A DNA stretch of 64,000 nt. Source: Siderastrea siderea (lineage: Eukaryota > Cnidaria > Anthozoa > Scleractinia > Rhizangiidae). The stretch is from assembly GCA_964030785.1 (NCBI GenBank), contig OZ034968.1, positions 43,896,186-43,960,185 of the forward strand. Reading direction: 5' to 3'. Shown piece by piece: positions 47,849 through 60,175 of the stretch (within the stretch, counting starts at the first letter, position 1; every line of letters begins with the position of its first letter). Under the pieces are notes generated by a model. The model saw nothing but the letters and a program-made list of their open reading frames with translations, did not search any database and was not told the DNA's origin. The translations under genes and the position numbers were made by a program.

Positions 47849-50390
47849 GTGATGTCACTTGCTAATTGTCCAGTTTTTCCAACTCGAGCCAGAGGGCAGG
47901 AAAGCAACGGGAGCGAGTTGCATAAAACGTAACGTCCGGCGAAACTTATAACGCCAGACGTTCACTCCAGTCAAAGTCACTATTTTAACGTCCATCATTA
48001 GCTGTTACGTCCAGTGTTAGGTTTTTGCAATGATAGATAACTAACGAGGTGCATAGCGGCGAGCTGGTTATAATTATTCGATATCCAGCAAGTCCGAGTA
48101 GAATAATTGTTTTATTAAAACCTCCACCACTATAGCTGTTATAAAATCAAGACAGAAAGAAAAAAACGAGTAAGAGATAAAAAGGGACAAGAATTGGTCA
48201 CATGACTGAACGAAAAAGGCGCCAAAAGCTTGCTAAGTGTGCAGCGTTTCTCTTCAAAGCTGAATGAATCAAAATGAAACTGCTCTGAACCAAAGTGAAC
48301 GAAGTGGCACAAGTTTTGGGAAAAAATCTACTAATTTTTGGCTCTGAAAATGCGGTACGTGTTTGATTTTTCTTGAAACATTGTTACAATCATCGTTCAA
48401 AGTGGATTGAAGCTGTACGATTTCACCATATTAGCTGCGGGAGTTGAAACGGAGCAAGATTGTAAACCGTTCGCACAACGGCGTCATCATGTGCTTGTTT
48501 AATCGAACTCAAGACAGAATTTTAACTTGAACAGGTTATCTCTATGTAGCTCAGAAACAGGATTACTGTAGTGAGGAACGTCAGAATTCCCCATCTTAGT
48601 TTGTTAAAGGCAAGACACAAAACGCAGTTGTTCTTAGTTTAGGGTCGTGGACGGAATGGTAAAACAACACTCAAACAACTGGAAAGCGATTACACTTCTT
48701 TTAGATAGCATCCGATTTGTATCAGAACATTTGGAGCTTTTGGAACAGAGAGCTACAACGAGTGCAGGTAAACCAGAGTCAACTTTGTGTGGTATAGCCA
48801 AAAAATGTCGCCCTTCCTTCTTTCTTGGTAGTTTGTTCGGTTCTTGCTTAGATTGCTTCTTGATTTTCGTACTGACTCGCCATAAATGTGACAGTTTTTA
48901 TTAAATGCTTCTCTTTCATTTTACCGTGTATTAATTTATGTCTTGTCTTGATACTTCGGAGTGGAAAGCCTTCCTGACTGATCGAACCCACCGCTTGTAA
49001 TTTTTTTTTATGATCGACGTGACGATGAAAGAAATTATTAAGCTGAATTGTAAACACAACGCTAACTGCTTAAATTTCTATTTCTACACAGTTTCTTGTC
49101 GTATTAAGAAATTAGGCACTCAGGAACAATTTTGATTTGTGTATCAGTGACGCTGTTGGAATTTCTGCTTAATTTAAATTCGTTGCAAAGTGATTTTTCT
49201 CGTCAACAAAAACACAATGCGGACCACTGAGGAAACAGTGGTGGAATGTCTTCAGCAAGACATTCACTGACAGTACTTTTTGCAGCATTCTTTGGAAAGC
49301 TTATTAAGGTCAAGAAGAGTACTCGTGAAACTACAGATGCTCTGTTAAAAAAACGAATGAACTCACTTCAGTTGCTCCCGGCAGCCGGGGAGCGACTCGA
49401 CAGACTTTGCAATCTAAATACTGCTACGCATTTTTCACTGATTCGCATGCCCAGTGGCTGTTTAGTTCTGTCATTCATTAAACAACTTTGCTAAAATAAA
49501 TAATATCGTTCAGGCATCAGGCCGTTTACTGGGAAAAGTCACCCGAAAAATGTTTTCTGAAGCTTCCAAGCACAATTATGGAGGGAAAATGGCACATCTT
49601 TTTCGCCCGCGAAGTATTACTCGGGTGTTTTAAAGAACACACCCTAAACTGTTTTTCGGAAGCTTTTAGCGTCTCTTTTTGGGCAAAATAGCTTTAGACC
49701 GAGAACTGTTTCACCTATAGTTTAATACTTGAATAACTTTTTCATTTCGATCTACAAACACGCTACAAAACCATGCTACACTGAACTCACTCACTGAATC
49801 GGCGATTCTAATTTATTTTAGTCTCTAATCTAGGACAGAAATGGCATTCACTTCAAGTGAGGAAGCTGAAAATATAACATTACAGGGAGCTGATAAAATA
49901 TTCCACTACTGAAAAAACATAGAGCTTTACACTAAGACTATAAACTTGACGACAGAGCGACTGACTCCTTAGTTTGTTGGATAATTAAATTAGCAATCAG
50001 TCAAAACAACCCAATGTTCGGTGCCGAATACTAAACTGGATTGAGAAAACAACACCGACCCGCTCTAAAATAGTCACACTATCTAATTTTGGGATAAAAT
50101 GTAAACCAGTTGCAAAATGAAAATTGCTCAAAAAACGAACTTTAACGCAAAAAATCTTGAAAGACTACACAATGAACTGCAATTTTTTAAGCTTACATCA
50201 GATCGCTTATTTACGAAATTTCTTTTATATGATTAAACGTAGAAAATGGGACAACTGACTTTCTCAAAACTAAAACTGCATTGAGATAAGCACTTGTTTG
50301 CCTGCATTCATACATATAAATGTAAATCTAACTAGAATCACTGGTGTGACATTGCTGGTAAACAAACACAAACACGATGCTCGACTGAAC
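47849..50390. other. Intergenic DNA, nothing recognised
   Basis: Short frames without domain-like features, no clear repeat. Confidence 0.5.
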
Positions 50391-50580
50391 AGGCGACAAC
50401 CTCGTTCCGGGGGTCCTTTCCCCTTATGACGTAGGAAAACTCAGTTTGCCCCGCGTACTGAGCTCTGATTGGTCAATTTCAACTTCAGTCGCGTGCACCC
50501 TATGCCAGGACTGGCTTCTATTTTCCAAGTCCCAGTAACTTTGGAATAGGCCCAAAGGTGGCAGACCGTTTTCTATGTTA

Positions 50581-51369
50581 CAGTCGAACCTCCGCTAACG
50601 GACACTTCCCGTAAGCGGACGCCAAACTGCGGTCCCGATCCCGGCGATTTCTCCGCTAAAGCACCATATTAATAACCTTCTGTAAGCGGACACCTTACTG
50701 TTGAAGCGGAAGCAGACACCTTTTTGAAGCTCCCAGGAGCTAAAATAACCTCCCTTAAGTGGACAGATCTCCTAAACCCGAGCTCAAACGACAGAGTTCC
50801 ACTCCGTTCAATACTACATCTGTGTTGATTTGCTTGCTTGTAAACCCTGACCGCATTAAGAAATCATCCTAGAATCCAATATGACTAGCACCGGAAAAGG
50901 CTGTCCAAGTTTTGATGAAGTTTAAGGCATGAAATGTTATTGCTGTAAGTGACTTTCACAAAACAGCTTTTAAATGTGTGTTAACACTGCTGTGCAGTGT
51001 TAACACAACAACAACAAACAAACAAACGAGGCAATATATTCCTGGTGTATGAGTATCCCATTAATTTCTCGGTCAGTCAAATGAAAATGAGTCCCCTTGA
51101 AAAAACGATCTCGTGGGGTACCTCCACACTGGGGTACCTCCGGCACCTCAGTTGACCCGTTTTTCGTTTTTTTAAAATTACTTTTCCTGAGTTTGTTGGC
51201 CGTTTTAGAGACCTCGATAGTCGCGTCACCACGAGCTTTCAGTTGGAATGTGCCCTCGTGATTCATAGCCATGACTGACACACCCTACCCCCCATTATGC
51301 TGTAAGTCTTTCAACCTCCCGTAAGGGGACACCCTCGGGATCGAGCATAGGTGAGGGAGGTTCCAACGT
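50581..51369. mobile_element. Tigger/pogo-like MITE
   Basis: The left end CAGTCGAACCTCCGCTAACGG follows a TA, the form typical of Tc1/pogo-type ends. The right end is GGGAGGTTCCAACG next to TTA, a diverged complement. The interior has repeated 'GTAAGCGGACA' blocks. No transposase. Confidence 0.55.
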
Positions 51370-53073
51370 TAAAGGTGCTACGTCACGAGGATTTTGCCAT
51401 TTTAGGTCAATACTGTGCTATTAAAATCATTACCTGGTGCCTTTACTCATACACAAAGCACTCCTGTAAAACTGAGAGGGGGGGGGGGGGGGTTGTGGGG
51501 TGAAGACCTGCCACGTTTATCTCCATCTACTCTCATTTTAGAGTCTGCAACACGCTACTTGTCAATCATACCGGAACAATAATTTCGGTTTCCTAGAGGA
51601 GAAGCATGTATCTTAGAACTAGTTGTATGTTTCTGCCGCCAGTATTTGGATCAACGTGAACCCGAATAAATTATCGTTAACATATTTAAATTTGTAACAG
51701 TAACATGAACTCTTTTCACCCTCTTGAACAAACACAGACGAAACAGACAATAGCTTGGAACTGTTACAGTTACTATTGGGTTGTTACTTTTGGGTGATCG
51801 GTAATTTTGGGGTTTACTAATAACCGTCAAATCCTGTTACTATTTTTGCATATATACAGTATTGTCGCAGGGTGTAGAGATGCCTGCTTAAACAAGGGTG
51901 TAAAGATGTCTGCTTAAACAAGGTATTTTCTTAATGGTGGTCATTAAAATCTTTTCACATACTTTGGATTAAGTCGTAAAAACGGCTCAACACATTTCCT
52001 TGCCATGTCAACAGCTCGACCAATAAAAATTCGTACCAAGGAAAAGAGAAGAAGGGAGGAAATGAGTCCTTTGAGCGCGGCAAGCAATTCAATTTCCTTC
52101 GTTTTCATCTTGTAAAAAAATGTATTAAAAGTTTTGCAGCGACACTAATTTTCTAGGAGCATCTTCTTCTTGGACGTTTTCACTGACTAGTACGGGTGTC
52201 CTAATAGCGTTATCGATTCATTTAATCTAGCTATTTGTTCCATCTATTGAAGCAGCAAGCCCCCAAAAGTATGAGCTTACCCGAAATTCTTCAGTTTCCT
52301 CGTCAGTTATGAATGTGATTGCATGCATAATTTTCATCGTTTTAGTGTGGATGTTCGGTAAAGACACATGAAAAAGTATGCGTTTTATGCGGATTAGTTT
52401 GGACGAAGCCTGAGAGTAGTAGGTCTGTACAACTACATCAGTTACTAGCAGATAAGAAAGAAGCCTTGTTTACATTTGGCTGCAAAATCCACCTACTTCT
52501 AGAGAAAAAAGGAAGGAGGAAAAAAAATGGTAACGTTTCATTTTTTATGCAAAATCCAACTGTTATGCCCCCTTAAGGAGAAAATATAAATAACAGGGGA
52601 AATGAATTATATTTCTTTGAATTTTTGGAATCACTCGTCCCATCCCTGTGCATCATCCAAGATAAACGAGTTTCTATAAACTCTTGCTCCTAGGGCATCA
52701 TAGCTACGATTAATTCAATGTAGCGGAAGGCTAGCCATTGGCTACGGTCTATTGTTTTTGAAATCACGTGTTCCACTGTTTGACATGGTCTTCTCTCGCC
52801 GACATTTGGAATAGAGAGAAGATCCTGGAGACGAGGTTGTTTATCCACCCTGCTCTTTGCTCTCCTGCGCTCAGTTACCATCTCAGTGACTTGACAATAT
52901 ACAAGAGGAAACCAGGAGCACAAAAACATAATCTCATTGCATGTTAGCTTGATACATTCGGAAAACTCGCTTAGGTGTTAGGTATTTCATGGAACGGGAG
53001 AATGTACGAGAGGGGAGCGAAGTGATCCAGCGTGGAGGCTGGGGCGAACGAAAGGTGACCTTTCATTGCAGTC
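51370..53073. other. Intergenic DNA, nothing coding recognised
   Basis: Includes a G homopolymer at about 51,478-51,492, just upstream of this stretch's AT-rich part. No genes. Confidence 0.5.
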
Positions 53074-53076
53074 TTA

Positions 53077-53405
53077 GGGGCTGATTACATGGCAAATTTC
53101 AGCCGGGCTGAAATTTCGGTCCGCCCACTGGGCTGCAATTTTGTTGCGATTACATGGCGAATTTCAGCCCAGGTGGGAAAATTTGCAGGAAAGCGTTTTA
53201 CATTCACAACTCAAGCGGTGCGCATGCCCAAGTTCATATTTCAGCCCGGGCTGAAAAATTCAATCCGATTACATGAGGTTTTTCAGCTCGTTTGAGCGGG
53301 CTGAAACTCTCTTCATGCAGTCGCGAACGTCTTTTTAAGAAGATTTCTTCAGGAAGCCGAGGTGAAATCTCAGCCCCGGCTGAAATTCGTCATGTAATCG
53401 GCCCC
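53077..53405. mobile_element. 329-bp Harbinger-type MITE
   Basis: The ends are GGGGC(T/C)GATTACATG inverted repeats, and TTA is duplicated at 53,074-53,076 and 53,406-53,408, the TWA preference of PIF/Harbinger. The interior has several TTTCAGCCC(G)GGCTGAAA palindromes. Confidence 0.8.
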
Positions 53406-53408
53406 TTA

Positions 53409-54801
53409 GTTTCCTCTGTAGATTCTCCTTGATCGCTTCTTGTTCAGTTCGCGTGGATCAAACGCATCTCAGGTTGACCAACACCAGATTGACCTTAAGC
53501 TTTGTGTTATTTTATTCAAAGGACATTTGTGACTGAACCAGAAACCTAAGATGTAATTAACACACAAAGATCTATTGGCTGAAAACTTAAAATTTATTTT
53601 GCTAATATTCTAACAATTGCGCATGACCTCATGCAAACATAGAAATTATTGTTCCTGACCCGTATGGGAAAAGGGGTCAGGGATGAAGTACTCCAACGAC
53701 TCAAATTAGGTCACTTATTTAAGGTGTGTAATATTCCCCACCCCAAAGATGCTATAATAAAGTACGATTTTGATACCTAGGTTACGCCTGTTACAAATGT
53801 TAATAGACTTAAAGTGCCTTTGAAAACGATCAGCTGTTAGCTGAATTTGTACAGCGTTTGTTAAAAAAAAATGCCTTTTACCTTTTCAGTTACTACATGT
53901 TCCCATAGCAGCACTTCAATTTTGACGTTTTCTTATCAAATAGAGTCTCTCGTCTCTCATAATTTTAATGAAGTAACACGGCATTTCACAGTAAAATAAA
54001 TATCTACAATTGTTTAGACGAACCGCACATGGTGCTTATTTCAAATAAACAACCTAAGCCATTCCTTTGTGCTCAAAGTTTCAGCTTTTACTCTTCCCAG
54101 CTGTAGTCTTGACAATGCGATGTTGTCCAGTGACCGGAACCTTCATCCGGAAATTGAAACCGTCAGCGTTCACTTTTCACTCTGAAGTTTGATCCTGTCC
54201 CAGAAAAACATCCAAATAAGACACAGACTTCAATAAGCATTACAAACGAATATAACATTTGAAAACAAACAAACAAACAAATAAAAGAAAGAAAGAAAGA
54301 AAGAAAGATCCTATAGCTTGTTTTGTGTGAGAAACAAGGCGCTCGAGCTCGTTTGGCATTGTATCGGGCTAATTACGGGATAGCTGTGGCAGAGAAACTC
54401 GTGCCGGTGCTTTCTCACGCTGGTATGCAAACAGTGGAAGAAAAGAATAGCTCATTTTATGGCTTGTTATTTTGAAATGTTCACAATTAGGAATTTGAAG
54501 GAATGGTTTCCGTTGTGCGTGCGCAGTTTCTTAATTGTTCTTCTTATTAGCATTTAGTGATTCTCATTGGCATATGAGATACGGTTATACGAATTCACTG
54601 CATTAGTGATTCTTATCTACAGAGAGTTTACAGTTTGCGCAGCCTAGTTCTCTTTTTAATCAGATGCAAGAACGTTCAACGCATGCCTGGTCACGGTTTA
54701 ATGGATGACTAGTCATGCTTATCGGTTTAAGCCAATCACTGACGTTGTTACATTCAGAAATACATAAATGTAATTTATGATTATTTATGCATTAGGTTAG
54801 G
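53409..54801. other. Intergenic DNA with short tetranucleotide runs
   Basis: (CAAA)n at about 54,264-54,281 and (GAAA)n at about 54,285-54,307. No gene recognised. Confidence 0.5.
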
Positions 54802-54990
54802 CACATGTGAAAGTTCGACGTATGAATCGAAGTCGATCTTTTGCTGTTCTATTCGACAAACTCAGTCGAAAAATCGCTAAGGTCGAACCCAAATAAAAAT
54901 CTGTCGATCTTAATTGATTCATACGTCGAACTTCACATGTTCTTAATACCGATATTAGGTTCGGCACATGTAAAGTTCAACGTTTGAACC
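54802..54990. repeat. Inverted repeat plus a third direct copy
   Basis: CACATGTGAAAGTTCGACGTAT (left arm from 54,802) and its complement (ending at 54,940) flank about 60 bp. A third partial copy (CACATGTAAAGTTCAACG) lies at 54,965. Confidence 0.6.
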
Positions 54991-55168
54991 GGGCCTCAAG
55001 CTCCCTAATAATTCTTTCACTCCCAAAGCCAAACCTAGAGTCAGTACAGTAACTGTGGTTCCAACTTTTCGGTCAGTAGATGAACTTCGGAAGGGACACA
55101 ATTCCAAATTTGAAAGATTTTCAGCAGTATTCTTTCAGAAAGTGGTTTTCTTTAATTTTAATAGGGTT

Positions 55169-58100
55169 CTAACTTTGGAGTCGGGTGGGCTCGTCTGTCA
55201 AGAACCACAGGTCTTCTTGTTTCTTAAAAAATACTGTTTGCTTATAAATATGAACTGACCTTCTGCTCTTTTTCTTGTCTTTATTCTTTCCCGGCAAATG
55301 CACCTGGATAACTTTGAACTTCAACTTCAACATGAGGTGATTAAAGCCAATGGCAATGAGACCCTTCCCAGGGCAACTTGCTAAACAGGATACCTCGTGC
55401 TCCATGTCCATTACACTCAACAGGTCCCCAGTCCTGACGTTAAACATCTGAAGACGGAAAGAACTCAGGCCGTCAGAGGGGTCAGAGGTGTGCATAACAC
55501 ATTCCTCGTCAGTGACAAACGTACAGCAATAAATCCTCTGGGCTTTGCACAACATGTGCAGTGGGTCTCCCGAAACTGCATCAAGAACGTACATGTACAC
55601 GCTTTTCCCAGGCAAAGCATATTTTACCGTGATGAGAACGAACTGATCCGCAGGAGAAAACAGCGCTGGTTTAACAACCAAAACAGAGGAGGGCCAACAT
55701 TTGTCCCAGAGTACGGTTTGGCCTTGCCATAACCGAATTGACTCTGAGGGGGCACCCCTTGTTCTTGTCAACTGGCATTTATTGTTACATGTAATAAATT
55801 CTCCATCAAGTTTGACGGTTGATACTTTGTTTTCACTTGTAGTATCCAGAACGATCACTTGACTGGCTCCCCTCTCTGCACACACTACGCGTTCCTCTGA
55901 AATGGAGATCATCTCTGTGACTCCCCTCACATCAGTCCAACTTCGGACGCACTCAGACAGCTCAAAATTCCACAGCTCAAGACTGTCGCTACTTGTTCTT
56001 ACCAGAACACCTTCTCTTACAGGTAAGGGACAACACTCACTGCTAACTTCACTGCCAGTGTTTTTCTCTGCCTTGAGCTCCCCACTTGAAACGTCCCAGG
56101 CTGTAAATCGTGTTCTTCCAGCCTCACTGCTGACCACATAAACAGTCTCGCCATTTAAAGAGAATCCCAGTTGCTCTGCCGTAGTTCTTGTACCTTCCCT
56201 GTCCTTTGTTAGTTCTTCAAGATGTAACATTTCTATAACAGTACTACTAGGACTACTCCTTAAGACAGACTGTTTACTTAGCACAAACGCAAATAGCCAT
56301 TCCGTAACAACCACGGGAACGATAAACCGCGGTTCACTTCCGATTAGGGATAAGTTTTCTAAACAACAGAGTGGATCGCCTAATAAATAACCACTCTGGC
56401 TACGTGATTCAAATTTCCAAGGCTCATAGGAAACACTATCAGAAAAAACGTTTAGCGAAAAGTGTTCACTACTCACTTTGTTGACATTAAAACCGAAGAG
56501 GTGTTGAGAGCCAAAGCCGCCAGGAAAATGCCAGCAAAAAAGAAAGCGCTGATCAGGTGAGAACTTCATCATCCCGCACACCTTCGAGGTGGCCATTTCT
56601 GCTACAGTTCGTGAACCATTTATCACATCAACCAAACAAATAAAACCGGAACAATGAGAAATTGCCAGCAGCCTCCCATCTTGAGACCATGCAAAAGATA
56701 AAACGTCTTCATCTCTGGTGACACGAGTTATCTCTCTGCCATTCTTCAGATTCCACATGATAAGACATTTAGCATCCTCAGGACAGTCAGTCAGCATCTT
56801 GTCGCCAGACACTGAACAAATAGAAAAGCTGCAGTTGCTCCCGGGGAAAAGAGTGTTCAGCTCTCCGTCAAAAGAATAGGCCTGGCTGAGGACTCCAGGT
56901 AAGACGAAATCTTTAGAAGGATGAAACACGACTGAGCGAAAACATGACAAGGCGTCATCTGGGAAATCATATGGCAAATGTGCCGACGGCCATATATACG
57001 GTCTATAAGCACCTTTATAGGAATCGTAAAGTTTCCTTTTGATGACAGGACGTTTCCACATAAGCTTGCCAGTATGAAGTGACCATAGCTGAATCGTTCC
57101 GTTGGCACATTCACAGACCAGGTAGTCTGACTGAGGAGAAACATCAAAACATGCCACTTTAGACAAACAATGAAACCGGGTTTGAACACCGCTGTGTAGA
57201 TCGCTCTTATTTAAATACTCCATATATGGTATACCAGAATACTTAGTATCCAGTAGGTTGAATGCCTCAGAAGACAGTTCATGTTCTCCTTCATTTAACA
57301 GTGCTTGAAAGATGACATGAGGAAGTTCTTTTAATGCCCGACCATGCTTCCTCAAAAGAAACAAGAATTTTTCAAGGGTATTCTGTCTTTCTAGACATGA
57401 CACTTTCAAGTCCTCCTGCAAAAGTTTCTTTACACAAAAGATATCATCAGAAGCTACTGTACTGTTCACGCACAGCTTTGCATAAACAAGCTCCACCCCC
57501 AGCACATACTTATTTACAACTTCTTCAAGGCTGCACCATCTCGTATCCTCATCCAGCTGTAGCAGATGTTGGACACCATGTTGCAGGGCGTACTTTGTAA
57601 TGTCACTGAACCGCTCTGAACTTTCAACACCTTTTCTTTTCACATCCTCAAATTCATCAACGCAGAGCCTTGAGAGAATGCGGTGGCCTTCGTTTTCATC
57701 CACACTGAAATCATGCTGGCCATAGCAGGACTGGTCTGCCAACCAATCCTTGACTGACTTGTGAAAAAAGTGAACACAGTCATCCTGGACAGGCAGAAGC
57801 GACGAGATACAAGCAATCGCTTTGTTCACTTGTCGCTGAACAGTTGACAACAGTGCCTCCCGAAAAAACAGCTTAAGGAGAAACCCGAGAGGCAGTGGCT
57901 CTCTTGCAGCCGTCAAAGCGCTTAGGCAACTGAGAAATTGCTCTTCGGTAATCTTCAGTTCCTTAAAAAGTTCAGTTTCCAGTCGTTTGAAATATGATTG
58001 GTATACGGACGAAATACCGGATGGTAAAGTGCTGTCCAGTTGTTCCAATGTAAGAATCGAACAATTATTCTTTAAGAAATCTACCAGAAACTGAGCAGTC

Positions 58101-59800
58101 AAAATGACTCCTTCTGACTTCTTAACAAGTTCGTTTAAGATCAGTTCTTCATTCTCAGCTCGCAACATATCGCTTAGCTGCTCTTTAAAGTACAGGCGAA
58201 TGTCCTCCAAGTTCTCTTTATATTTCGGCTCCAGCATTAGGGGATGCAAATCTTTTAGGCTGTTCGCAATGCTCATTTCTGGTCGTGTTGTCACGAGGAA
58301 TCGAATCCAAATTGGAAGCTTGTTAAAATACTTGCCAGTCACATCTAGTAGTTCATTCCGTCCTCGGTATTCACTTTCATCCAAGGCATCAATTATCACA
58401 AGACAGGTGAAACCAGGGTCCCTTATTTTGCTCAGAGGTTCTTCAAGAAGGAATTCAAACAATTCCCCCACTTCCAAATCATTAATCTCTAAGCCCAAAT
58501 TTCTAGACAGCTGTTCCACAAGAGCTCTCTTGTATTCTGGCAGACAACTCGACAGGTGACTGGCTAAGGATTGCAGCATCACCTTGGGGTTCCTGTGGCG
58601 CGCCTTGTCATGATGACAAAAGTGGCTGCCCGACAGTCTTCCTTTTTCTTGCATCCTCTTGCACATCACAGCTGCGATAACAGATTTTCCCATTCCAGCA
58701 TTTCCACTGATAACCATCACACGATGTGAAGAGCTGCTGTCATCCAGCCAGCTCTCGACTGTTAGAAAGATTGACTGACGGGTTCCTTCTAGATATTTCC
58801 CTGCATAATTACTGATATCGTTTTGGGTGTCAACCTTTGCAAGCTTCTTTAAGTTTTCATTCTCTTGGTTATTTTCGCTTTTCCCTTTTGATTCTTCAAA
58901 TGACCGCTTCACTTGGTGCAACGTTTCGAGGTGTTCTTGTTGCACTTGACGAACGTCTGTGACAACTTGATATACTTCTTCCAGCTTTGATTTGTTTTGC
59001 TTTGACGTTTCGTGATGTTCTTGCCGAGCCTGGCGCACTTCATTGACAACTTGGTTCGTTTTCCTCTCGATCTGATGTACTTCTTCCAGTTTTGACTTGT
59101 TTTCTTTTAACGTTTCAAGATATTCTTGTTGGGCCTGGCGTACGTCTGTGACAACTTGGTGCGTTTTCCTCTCGATCTGATGTACTTCTTCAAGCTTTGA
59201 CATGTTTTCCTTTAACTGCGACTTAATATCGTCCTCACTCTCAGCCCAGTCACGTAACACGTCAAGATAGTCTTCCTCTCCACAGCGCCCTGCCATCAAT
59301 CTATCAATTGAACCCTGATCTAACCCAAGTGCCACAAGAACGGCACTGATTTCCTGCCATAGAGCAGTGAAAGTTGGTGTATCAACACCAGTGGTCGTCA
59401 CATGACCATACAAGACATTTCGGAAAAACTTAACACGTGCAAGGTTAGCCTCAAAAGAGGTGTCACTTGGGTGTGGCTTAGAATGCCACCCTGTGGAGGG
59501 AGGGGACAGTCCACAGATGTTAGTCAGGAGAAGGAATAGAAGAGTGATGTCAAAAGTGTTGGAGTCTGGGGGGACTCCACCAGGTGGGAACAGTTTGTCC
59601 CACTGGTGGCCATTTAGAATTCTTCTACGCAAAAGGTTGTTAAGAGTTGAGTAACGAGCATTGAGATTTGCCGCCAAGTTTGCAGGGGGATGATAACCAT
59701 CAAACACATTCCTCAAAACTGTTGTTCCACCATCAATGAGAAGCCTGCTTAGCTTGGCTCCATTTGTCTTCTCTTCAGAGCTGGTCAGGGGTGATGTCAT
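55169..59800 (-). CDS. HEPN-NACHT-WD40 innate immune-type receptor, 1543 aa
   Basis: I took the ATG at 59,800. An acceptor-like TTTCTTGCAG ends near 59,836, so an upstream 5' exon is likely. Residues 1-180 form a DZIP3/hRUL138-type HEPN domain with the R-x5-H motif intact (R127, H133 in RNVLYGH), the RNase signature of HEPN. Residues of about 200-305 hold three coiled-coil repeats of about 38 aa (SKLEEVHQIERK...). The NACHT domain has Walker A GNAGMGKS (366-373) and Walker B LVIIDALDE (467-475). Several WD40-like repeats fill the C-terminal half (for example FAWSQDGRLLAISHCSGFICLVD). HEPN-NACHT-WD40 proteins are expanded in cnidarians and are thought to sense infection. Intact frame. Confidence 0.88.
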   Translation of the reverse strand: MTSPLTSSEEKTNGAKLSRLLIDGGTTVLRNVFDGYHPPANLAANLNARYSTLNNLLRRRILNGHQWDKLFPPGGVPPDSNTFDITLLFLLLTNICGLSPPSTGWHSKPHPSDTSFEANLARVKFFRNVLYGHVTTTGVDTPTFTALWQEISAVLVALGLDQGSIDRLMAGRCGEEDYLDVLRDWAESEDDIKSQLKENMSKLEEVHQIERKTHQVVTDVRQAQQEYLETLKENKSKLEEVHQIERKTNQVVNEVRQARQEHHETSKQNKSKLEEVYQVVTDVRQVQQEHLETLHQVKRSFEESKGKSENNQENENLKKLAKVDTQNDISNYAGKYLEGTRQSIFLTVESWLDDSSSSHRVMVISGNAGMGKSVIAAVMCKRMQEKGRLSGSHFCHHDKARHRNPKVMLQSLASHLSSCLPEYKRALVEQLSRNLGLEINDLEVGELFEFLLEEPLSKIRDPGFTCLVIIDALDESEYRGRNELLDVTGKYFNKLPIWIRFLVTTRPEMSIANSLKDLHPLMLEPKYKENLEDIRLYFKEQLSDMLRAENEELILNELVKKSEGVILTAQFLVDFLKNNCSILTLEQLDSTLPSGISSVYQSYFKRLETELFKELKITEEQFLSCLSALTAAREPLPLGFLLKLFFREALLSTVQRQVNKAIACISSLLPVQDDCVHFFHKSVKDWLADQSCYGQHDFSVDENEGHRILSRLCVDEFEDVKRKGVESSERFSDITKYALQHGVQHLLQLDEDTRWCSLEEVVNKYVLGVELVYAKLCVNSTVASDDIFCVKKLLQEDLKVSCLERQNTLEKFLFLLRKHGRALKELPHVIFQALLNEGEHELSSEAFNLLDTKYSGIPYMEYLNKSDLHSGVQTRFHCLSKVACFDVSPQSDYLVCECANGTIQLWSLHTGKLMWKRPVIKRKLYDSYKGAYRPYIWPSAHLPYDFPDDALSCFRSVVFHPSKDFVLPGVLSQAYSFDGELNTLFPGSNCSFSICSVSGDKMLTDCPEDAKCLIMWNLKNGREITRVTRDEDVLSFAWSQDGRLLAISHCSGFICLVDVINGSRTVAEMATSKVCGMMKFSPDQRFLFCWHFPGGFGSQHLFGFNVNKVSSEHFSLNVFSDSVSYEPWKFESRSQSGYLLGDPLCCLENLSLIGSEPRFIVPVVVTEWLFAFVLSKQSVLRSSPSSTVIEMLHLEELTKDREGTRTTAEQLGFSLNGETVYVVSSEAGRTRFTAWDVSSGELKAEKNTGSEVSSECCPLPVREGVLVRTSSDSLELWNFELSECVRSWTDVRGVTEMISISEERVVCAERGASQVIVLDTTSENKVSTVKLDGEFITCNNKCQLTRTRGAPSESIRLWQGQTVLWDKCWPSSVLVVKPALFSPADQFVLITVKYALPGKSVYMYVLDAVSGDPLHMLCKAQRIYCCTFVTDEECVMHTSDPSDGLSSFRLQMFNVRTGDLLSVMDMEHEVSCLASCPGKGLIAIGFNHLMLKLKFKVIQVHLPGKNKDKKKSRRSVHIYKQTVFFKKQEDLWFLTDEPTRLQS

Positions 59801-59836
59801 CCTTATCCACACCTGAGTGGGTGCTGCAACTGTACC

Positions 59837-60175
59837 TGCAAGAAACAGAAAGAGAATTAAATCATTTAATGATTGAACGATTTATTGCTGACTTGATGTA
59901 TTGACCCATCATCTGACTGACTTAGTGAATGACTGATTAATCTGAATGACGGAGTAATTGATTGACGTACTGACTGACAGACTGACCAATGGACTGATAG
60001 AGTGGTTGCCTGGCTCTGATAGTGACTGACTGTTGGCCCAATAGACCGACGCATTGCCAGACTTGACATTGACATACTGTCTGGTCACCTAACTGTCTGT
60101 CTGACTAACTGACCGACTGACTGGTTGATTCACTGACTGGCTGGATGACTGACTTGGTATACCCGTAAACTATAG
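59837..60175. repeat. Degenerate CTGACTGA-type simple repeat
   Basis: Many copies of GACTGACTG/ATTGACTGA-like words with substitutions. A weaker version occurs at 25,480-25,560 in the paralogous upstream flank of the pseudogene, so it predates the duplication. Confidence 0.55.

Noticed and set aside
48647..48904. 85-codon frame as a host exon
   Set aside because: No domain, no convincing splice context and no similarity to anything else in the window.
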